NCBI GenBank assembly: GCA_025618425.1
Contig: CM046849.1
Location: 28,291,321-28,355,320, forward strand
Reading direction: 5' to 3'
Length of the DNA: 64,000 bases
Source: Heliocidaris tuberculata
Taxonomy: Eukaryota; Echinodermata; Echinoidea; Camarodonta; Echinometridae
Numbering within the stretch: position 1 is the first letter of the stretch; each line of letters begins with the position of its first letter. Position numbers and translations under genes: made by a program. Below the pieces are notes generated by a model, which saw only the letters and a program-made list of their open reading frames with translations, had not been told where the DNA came from and did no database searches. This document shows, in pieces, positions 58,001 through 64,000 of the stretch.

Positions 58001-60303
58001 TCAGTTTTGCTGTTTCCGTATTTCACAAGCGACGATAAAAAGCTAATAATTACTCTCTTAATTTCTAAGACTTATTTTTAAGTCCGTAGGATTTATTTTT
58101 GTAAAGTCCACTATAGAGAGTTTTAAATCGGGGAAACAAGATTTGTCCCGTATTTAAGTCTTAGAAGAAATTAAGACAGTATACAAGTTATAAGCTAACA
58201 CGAAATGGCAGAGCTTCGGAAAGAAATTTCATTTTCTTTCTTCTATTTTTTTCCTCTCTATATCTCTCTTGCAAACTCCCCAAGAGATCTGGAAAATAAT
58301 TGCAAGATCCGGAAAATAAGAAAACAAAACAAAAAAAGGGAAGATCGCCCTGGACAAATTTTACCTAAAGGTATCAAAGCCCCTTTCCCACATAAAAAAG
58401 GATCTAAATATAATGATCATGTTGTGATTTCCAAGGAAATGCTTTTATAAAAGAACAATCAAGGAATTAAAGTGTGTTGCAGTGCGGGTGCTAAACTTTG
58501 CATGCAACCCGAAGCTGTATTAATCAATTGAAAAACAGCTTTCACAAGCCAGAAATAGATTCAGCCGCTTGTACAAAACATTCTTATAAAACGAAAGAGA
58601 TAAAAACCCTCCCATGAAGAAGAACAACAAATTTTTGCTCTGCTTTACACTGCAAAGCAGAGGCAAATATCCAAGCACTTATCGTCCAATGGAAAAAAAA
58701 AGTATAAATAGAACATTACGCGATCATATGGATCAGGAGTTGGTCTAGAAGTAACGTCTACGGGCGGGTAGCTGTTTGTGTTCGTCTACAAACTGACTCT
58801 AATCGGACCCAGGTTCGAATCTCAGTCACGTCTTTCAGATGGTGACGTTAAAGGTCGGTCCCAGACTCAAATAATCATATTTGATTGATAAATGTCTGTC
58901 AAAACTCAATTACACCCCCCCCCCACACACACACACACACCCACTCTCACACACATTAATTTGTGGGGAACTGTACTGTTTTCTCCTATTGTATTTTGTA
59001 CCCCGCAAGCACTTCTCCTATTGTATTTTGTACTCCACAAGCATGACGGAATAAAGGCCTGCATTGTGCTCTGTTGTTCTCTGTACCCACATCTGAATCT
59101 AAGATCACACACACCCACAAACCCACACACCCACATAGGGTGATAAGATCTTTAATGCAATTTGTAAAACATCTCTGCTCTTTAACCATCAAACTACACA
59201 GTTGTCTGAGGATTACTTGTCAGTGTCAGTGTCAGTTGTGCAGTGTAGTTGTCCGGAGACTCTTCACCGTGATCGATGGCTACGACTTACTTGAAGTAGC
59301 AGAAGATGAAGAGAGTGATGAGAAGGAGAACGAGTGAGAGTGTGATACCGATCAAGTACACATACCGGAGAGCCAGATAAAATGTCGGACTCGGAGGCGC
59401 CACCTGCCAGGGAAAAGCGAGGGGGAGGGAGTGCAATAATTATTCATTATACTTCAAAAGTAATCATAGTAACAGCTGTAGCACGGCTGATATTAAAGAT
59501 AAACACCTACTGACAATGTTCTGAAAGTCATTGTTTTTCCTGTTTCTTCACTCCATACTTGCGAAGGGTTCCCCAGGGATAATCGCTGGACAATAATGAT
59601 AGGAAGTGTTTTTGCCGTCCTTGGCTTTTAGTTCATATGCTAAGTCTATTCTATTGACTTACATCATAACGTACAACGTTTTGCTAAGGTTTCTTTGTCA
59701 ACTTTTAGATGCAGAGAACTGTTCCAGAGTTGCATGGGCATCTTCCCGAAAGCAAGTAGGTAATGATATTCTATTATGCACTGGGGAGATATTAAGAAAA
59801 CATTCTTCATCACCGGGGGTGTCGAATCATCTTCAGCAGAAAAAAAGGGGGCGCAAAGACAGTGACGCTAGACATGACAGATAATTAATCCTGTTTCTAT
59901 GGGAACCGGGAGGAACTTCTCAAATGTACCCCGGGTGTGACATCCACTGAAGACATGTTTTAAAAACTAAGATACTGATAATTTTAAGGGAATTATAGAG
60001 CACTGTACCTTTCAGTTAGCTTTCGTTCCGAAGAAACAATGTTGATTTGGTGGTTTAGGAATGAAGCTTTAGGTATTGTCCGCCGTATTCATTGAAAACA
60101 AACAAAATCGTGCATTTAATAGTACAGTTCATAATTCATAGTGCCTTTCTATAGCATTTATAATTATTATAACAGATAATGAATGTTATTTCCTGAAACT
60201 TAATTGAAAATACCTACCGGTATTTCGATGGTGTGGCAATCATTATAATGCGTGAAGGCTGCCCATTCCCCAGTATCCAAGCAAAACCGAGTCGCTTTAA
60301 ATG
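41058..60303 (-). CDS. Gene 2: CRH/PDF-receptor-like class B1 GPCR (5' exons missing)
   Basis: Second hormone GPCR, convergent with gene 1. Readable exons in transcription order: 60303-60218, 59403-59291, 57898-57733, 50050-49894, 45217-45087, 44481-44396, 43709-43571, 41993-41952, 41291-41058; 383 codons plus TGA with continuous frame. It covers the last two hormone-domain cysteines, all seven TM helices and a short tail. [17 protein letters not shown] after TM5 and WMFVEGLYL in TM3 resemble CRH receptors (ASTTSETIQYRKAVKAT, WMFVEGCYLHT); the ECL2 segment [14 protein letters not shown] could also suit PDF receptors. The signal peptide and the other hormone-domain exons were not recognised and may lie beyond 64,000. 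Confidence 0.85.
41952..41993 (-). CDS. Gene 2 42-nt exon for TM7
   Basis: [14 protein letters not shown], 14 codons with acceptor TTGACAG and donor GTAAGA. Too short for an ORF scan; found by homology and by the equal-length exon of gene 1. Confidence 0.93.
43375..43546 (-). mobile_element. tRNA-derived SINE fragment
   Basis: The minus strand starts GGAGGTGCCGTGGTCCAGTG (A-box TGGTCCAGTGG) and contains GCGTTCGATCCCGGGCACGG (B-box) with a matching acceptor stem GGTGCCG/CGGCACT, then SINE body. Sits about 25 bp from the gene 2 TM6 exon donor. Confidence 0.7.
43571..43709 (-). CDS. Gene 2 exon for TM6-ECL3
   Basis: 139 nt, phase 2 to 0. [20 protein letters not shown] then [20 protein letters not shown] and AVLQSTQ. 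Conserved PLLG; one NGT sequon in ECL3. A tRNA-derived SINE lies only about 25 bp downstream in the intron. Confidence 0.94.
44396..44481 (-). CDS. Gene 2 exon for TM5-ICL3
   Basis: 86 nt, phase 0 to 2. [20 protein letters not shown] then NTMETNQM. The donor is GTCGAG, a weak +3 to +6 match, but GT is present and the frame continues into the TM6 exon. Confidence 0.92.
45087..45217 (-). CDS. Gene 2 exon for TM4-ECL2-TM5 start
   Basis: 131 nt, phase 1 to 0. [19 protein letters not shown] then [23 protein letters not shown]2 Cys-Trp present. In gene 1 the same segment is split into 61- and 64-nt exons. Confidence 0.92.
45595..45718. mobile_element. Short MITE, ends TATACACAGAGTTTGGCCAA / TTGACCGAACTCTGTGTAT
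   Basis: 124-bp intact relative of the split element at 2,330-3,374, located in the gene 2 intron upstream of the TM4 exon. Confidence 0.75.
46809..46898 (+). repeat. (GA)n microsatellite
   Basis: About 90 bp of nearly pure GA. Other GA/CT tracts: 45,232-45,422, 48,480-48,600, 50,820-51,070, 61,615-61,665 and 62,125-62,168. Confidence 0.9.
49894..50050 (-). CDS. Gene 2 exon for TM3 to start of TM4
   Basis: 157 nt, phase 0 to 1, identical in length and phase to its gene 1 counterpart. [20 protein letters not shown] then [19 protein letters not shown]; carries the TM3 disulphide Cys and the conserved Glu; ends GIGW. Confidence 0.94.
51590..52075 (+). repeat. GA-rich minisatellite
   Basis: Variable units of GGGGGATAGAGAGAGAG, GGGAGAGGGTGGAGAGAG and GGGCAGATAAG repeated about nine times in the TM2-TM3 intron of gene 2. 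Confidence 0.9.
53275..53878. mobile_element. Palindromic MITE with TTAA target duplication
   Basis: 604 bp, TTAA on both sides, ends AGGCCAAGTC / GACTTGGCCT. Arms of about 220 bp include GAAATCGGATGTAAAATAAG and its mirror. TTAA sites point to a piggyBac- or Kolobok-type parent. Located in the long TM2-TM3 intron of gene 2. Confidence 0.88.
54007..54297. mobile_element. TTAA-flanked short MITE, copy in gene 2 intron
   Basis: Same family as the element at 37,487 in the same orientation: AACTTGAACAGCGCCACCTT near the left end, AAAGATGGCGCCATTAGGAG near the right, TTAA at both borders. Confidence 0.75.
55230..55610 (-). repeat. Dispersed repeat, copy 2
   Basis: Reverse-complement relative of 31,411-31,796 within the TM2-TM3 intron of gene 2. 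The matching frame reads [20 protein letters not shown] then [19 protein letters not shown]. Confidence 0.7.
57365..57560 (-). mobile_element. SINE tail fragment, rearranged
   Basis: The minus strand carries AGTGACCGGGGTAATAATGC and GTAAGCGCTTTGGTCGGTTA, the 3' end seen at about 21,800. An adjoining tRNA-like head (GTCGTAGTCGAGTGGTTTAA) points the opposite way, so two fragments are joined. Confidence 0.5.
57733..57898 (-). CDS. Gene 2 exon for ICL1-TM2-ECL1
   Basis: 166 nt, phase 2 to 0. [20 protein letters not shown] is the conserved block, then a longer ECL1 than in gene 1 ([18 protein letters not shown]). The acceptor is a T-run plus CAG, the donor GTAAGT. Confidence 0.93.
58738..58875 (+). 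mobile_element. tRNA-derived SINE head
   Basis: GGAGTTGGTCTAGAAGTAAC (A-box region) and CCCAGGTTCGAATCTCAGTC (B-box), about 75 bp apart, in the gene 2 TM1-TM2 intron. Confidence 0.55.
59291..59403 (-). CDS. Gene 2 exon for TM1
   Basis: 113 nt, phase 0 to 2. [19 protein letters not shown] then [18 protein letters not shown]; acceptor CCTGGCAG, donor GTAAGT. It ends at the same codon position as the gene 1 TM1 exon. Confidence 0.9.
60218..60303 (-). CDS. Gene 2 exon for the end of the hormone-binding domain
   Basis: 86 nt, acceptor TTTCTTCAG, donor GTAGGT, phase 1 to 0, as in exon C of gene 1. [20 protein letters not shown] then DCHTIEIP: fifth and sixth conserved cysteines and the GEW tryptophan, spaced as in CRH-type receptors. 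Confidence 0.82.
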
Positions 60304-62120
60304 CTGAAGAAATGAGAAGAACATAAAAAAAAAAACATGTAAAAACAGAGAAGGACCATTAAAAACGAGAAAGAGAGCGGGTGTTACGCACAGGGCTCTT
60401 CATTTAGATCAACTTTTAATTATCATAACAAAAAATATAATACCCACTTTATCAAATGCCGTATATCCAACAAATCTACCCACCCAGAAAAAAAATCAGA
60501 CATTCCACCCACGCACTCACATACCCAGAGTAGAAGAAGGGCCAAATGATGAGTTGTTCCTAGGACTGAGAAACCATGGAATATTATTGTAGAAATTACT
60601 GCACTATTTTTGTACTATTTCTTTATCGAGACATATTGTGGTTTGTTGATCTTCATATCTACATGGTCAGTGATGGTACTATTTGGAACTTAAACCAACG
60701 TTAACACGTTTGAGTAGAACATAAATATCAGACGTATAAAAATATATTGATGAAAGCGGACTAAGATATGAAAAGACAGTATTATCTTTAAGTCTTATAT
60801 GCAAGAGCAGAACTTTGGTATGAAGTGAGCAAATGGTAAGCGTGGGGGGGGGGGGGACAAATTGAAAAAACAAGTTGCGCGGCATGGTATCGAAGGGATA
60901 AATAAGACAGATTTAGAAATAAATAACGAACATGATGGTGGCAGAGGTAAATTTAGTAAAAATTGGAGGGGGGGGGGCATGCAGAAAATATGGAAAATGC
61001 AAGACATGAGACTCTGACCTTTTAAAAACATCCCTGGTTTAGTCACGCGCAGGTAAAGAAAATAAGAAAAGTATGCTAAAAAGTTACATGCTAAACCGAA
61101 GGGGTAAATTCGGCGACAAAAACAACTGCTGCGGGATTAAAACGGGCAGATTAATGAGGGTATTTAACATTTACGCTAAAGCTTCGCGTCACGCCGATCA
61201 AAACGAGATAGCCGCCACTGATGTTCAGCATCTAAATCCTTTAATGGGAGAAAACACTCCACCGTGATACCAAACGTTTATCTTCCCTGACAGACCGAGC
61301 TAGCTAAGGATTGCTTTCTCGCTACCGATACCGTACTAATGCTGCCCTTGGTGTAACCTTTTTCATCAATGGCGACCCATGTCTCAACTGCTATCATCCT
61401 CCCCAGCTATCTTGAAGTGGGGTGGATTGAAGGGGGAAAAAGACATGGAGAGGTCTGGAGAGGACATAGGAGGACATAGATAAAAGAAAATATATCAATG
61501 AAAAAGATAATATATAGGGAAAAGACAGATAGAAGGTTAAAAGAAGGAGTGACATGGATTCATAAAACGACGGAGACATTTCGAACTTTGACAGGAAGAG
61601 AGAATGAAAGAAAGGAGAGAGAGAGAGAGAAGGAGAGTGAGAGGGAGAGAGAGAGAGAGAGGGGGAGAGCATTTGGATGCTCACTATTTAATGCCAGCTA
61701 TAGTTGGACGAAGTAAGATACAATTAGTACAATCCACACAAACAAAAATCGAAGTGAAAAAAATAATAAATAATGCTGCTTTCGTTCCAGCCGGCACACG
61801 CAACCCCCCCCCCCCCAAAAAAAAAAAAAAAAAAAAAAACATCAACAACAACAACAACAACAAACAAAAAACAAAAAAACAAAAAAACAAAAACAAAAAA
61901 ACAAAAACAATACAAAACAAACCGTCTGAAATGCCCAGAAAAACCTACCACCCGTCCGGAGTAAATTCCGACCCTGTTTATCAATTTCTGAATACACCAG
62001 AGCAGGTTATCGTACACTACCCTTCAAAATAAAACTGGATATGAATCTGTCATCTACGTTGAAAGGCTAACTGGATAGCATACTAGTCCATTATTGAGTC
62101 ATGACACTGGCATATTGTCT

Positions 62121-62181
<61 letters not shown>

Positions 62182-64000
62182 TATCTCTTTCTCTGTAAGA
62201 AATCACATTATTCAAAAATAGAATTTCTGTCCTTTTCTTTCATTCCATTTGAACGTTAGGCTGTCTGATATCATAAGCATCGCACTGAATACAAATGTCA
62301 CATACTCAATCACAACAAACCGATTTCAGTTGGTTTTTCACCTAAAATTTGGCCATATGTCATTTTTATGTATGGACCGATAAATCATAATCGGTCATCG
62401 TTAAAGTCATCTTACCTCAATGGTATTATTATTTTGATACCCATAGATTTTGGAAATATTGTAAGAGTAAAATGTTGATATACGTCATGTACGTCGAATG
62501 CCTGAGTACAGCATTCAATTTTATGAGAAGGTAACACGCTCGAATTTGAAAGATTTTGTCGCCTCTGTCTCTCAGCATGGCACATATTAGTTTTTGATCA
62601 TTCGAATCCGTTATTTCAGGCGTGCAGAAATGTGATTTAACACATTCTAACTAACTTGTTCAAGTAATTACATTTGTAAACATACAAAAGGTTGTCTGAA
62701 GTAAAAATATTATACAAACAACGTGAATGTATATTTGAAGAATGGGTGTATTGGGGTAGGGGAGGGGGTACATCCGAATTAGAAAGTTCCTGACGGCAAA
62801 TTTGGAACTCGGAGACTTTTTTAGCAATCAGAAAAAACACAACAACCACAACATAATGACCTCTTCTTTTTGCGTGTTAGAAATTTTCTTGGAACATCTG
62901 TCGGAAATTTTTGAAATAAGTTGACCTTATAATGGTTAAACAACCCCTTCCAGTCGAAAAGGTGTAGCAAGGACATTGACATAAAGGTGTCGAAGAAAAG
63001 AAAACCAGAAGACGATAGGACAGGAAGAAGGAGAAGAATAATGGAATAATAATGACGGAGAAATGAAAAATAGGAAGGGAATAAAGAAGGAAAAAAAATA
63101 AAAAAACAATATGTTCCAAATCAGGCAGAAACTAATGAATAAATAAACACAAAACGCACGAAAGAAACAGGTGTAATCAGAAGTTGACGACCTCAGAGGT
63201 TACCATTACGATAAATAATAACAGAAATGATTTCCGCGGCGAAGAAGAAAAGCCAATCAGGTGTCATGGATTCCAACTTTTTTTCTTTTAACCTGACTCC
63301 GTGGCGGCGTTTCCCCAGAACGCCACCTCAGACAAATCAATAATCTATTTTCATTAACCATTTGTGTTTTAGGCAGCCTTAATTTCCGACAGACGCGTTC
63401 CCCCGCTATCAAATTTCACCTGGCCTGTCACCCCCAATCGCCCCCAACCCAAGTACGCAGGAACTTACATTCGAAATTCAACTGGGATATAATTATATCG
63501 CCCTTTTGTTGACTGGCGAAGTTTAAAAAATCATACGATTACACGAGAGACGTTGAATTCGTAAGTGCATAATGCTTTTGTAATAGGACATCTCAGTATC
63601 AGACGCTTAATACGGAACGAATTCATTCAGTGCCGTAATGGTGTTGTGGGTTATTTATGAATGTACATCACATTTCATTGCCATAATCATGATAATGTTG
63701 GGAATGGAGACGAATAAATTATGCATCACACATCGAGGATGCATGAATCATGTGAGTCAAGAAACATAGAGATGTAGACAGACTTACGAGCCAGGATGTC
63801 TAAATCATTTCGCGTCATAAGGGATCATAAACCATGATATTAGACATGTTAGATGAAGAAGGTGTCCTAATAATAACACCCCAACAAAGTCAATACATAA
63901 TTTGATAACAATATGATGAAGGGGGGGGGGGGGGTTCGAAAAGAGTCACTGTACATATGGCGTGATAATTATTTGAAAACATATAAACAGACACACACAA
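60304..64000. other. Upstream part of gene 2: missing ectodomain exons not found
   Basis: Should hold, or lead to, the exons for the first four hormone-domain cysteines and the signal peptide. I saw no CNxTFDxWxCW-like exon on the minus strand. Contents: G-runs (60,843, 60,967, 63,919), GA and CT tracts, a CAACAA / AAACAAAAAAAC region at about 61,840-61,920. Confidence 0.5.

Noticed and set aside
63471..63800. GTAAGT-type donors on the minus strand at about 63,474 and about 63,787 as 5' exons of gene 2
   Set aside because: The preceding codons show no hormone-domain cysteines or signal peptide; frames include nearby stops.
1..64000. CRISPR arrays, bacterial operons, rRNA genes or viral genes
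   Set aside because: None seen. Repeats are microsatellites, minisatellites, MITEs and SINEs in spliced eukaryotic DNA.

Overview
The window is animal genomic DNA. It is AT-rich and intron-dense, full of simple repeats and small DNA transposons, with no bacterial-style ORFs. Almost every long ORF is a low-complexity or repeat artefact. Real coding sequence appears as short exons with GT/AG borders. The repeat style (tRNA-derived SINEs ending in AAT/TAA tails, TTAA- and TA-flanked palindromic MITEs, hAT MITEs beginning CAGGGG, short-motif-array MITEs) suggests an echinoderm, most likely a sea urchin. That placement is inference from pattern memory, not a search.

Two convergent class B1 (secretin-family) GPCR genes occupy the window. 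Gene 1 (+, about 1,463-33,710) is a calcitonin-receptor-type receptor. It has a signal-peptide exon (1,580-1,669), a three-exon ectodomain set that is present twice (unit 1: exons at 7,644, 9,839, 11,493; unit 2: exons at 17,052, 19,472, 21,155), seven-TM exons from 21,982 to 30,972 and a C-terminal exon to the stop at 33,545. Using unit 2 all splice phases fit and give 562 residues. Gene 2 (-, 60,303 down to 41,058) is a CRH/PDF-receptor-like paralogue. Nine exons are readable, from the end of the hormone-binding domain to the stop (383 residues); its 5' ectodomain exons were not found.

The most notable structure is a direct duplication of the ligand-binding exons. Sequence at 5,620-11,795 is repeated, with indels, in 11,796-21,475. 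Unit 1 looks damaged or re-purposed: a 737-bp TA-flanked MITE sits 3 bp before its first splice acceptor, the conserved Asp and Trp of the hormone domain are changed, there are three additional cysteines, and one base is missing at the end of its third exon. The missing base puts an in-frame TAA inside the splice donor. Intron retention there would give a secreted ectodomain; splicing onward gives a frameshift. A second oddity is the start of the TM6 exon, present four times at about 200-220 bp spacing, of which only the last copy is a complete exon.

The rest is introns, UTR and intergenic DNA: at least ten MITE-like elements (several with readable target-site duplications), five SINE fragments, a TTAGGG tract inside a MITE, a 70-80 bp pyrimidine minisatellite running up to a 42-nt TM7 exon, GA-rich minisatellites and many homopolymer tracts.
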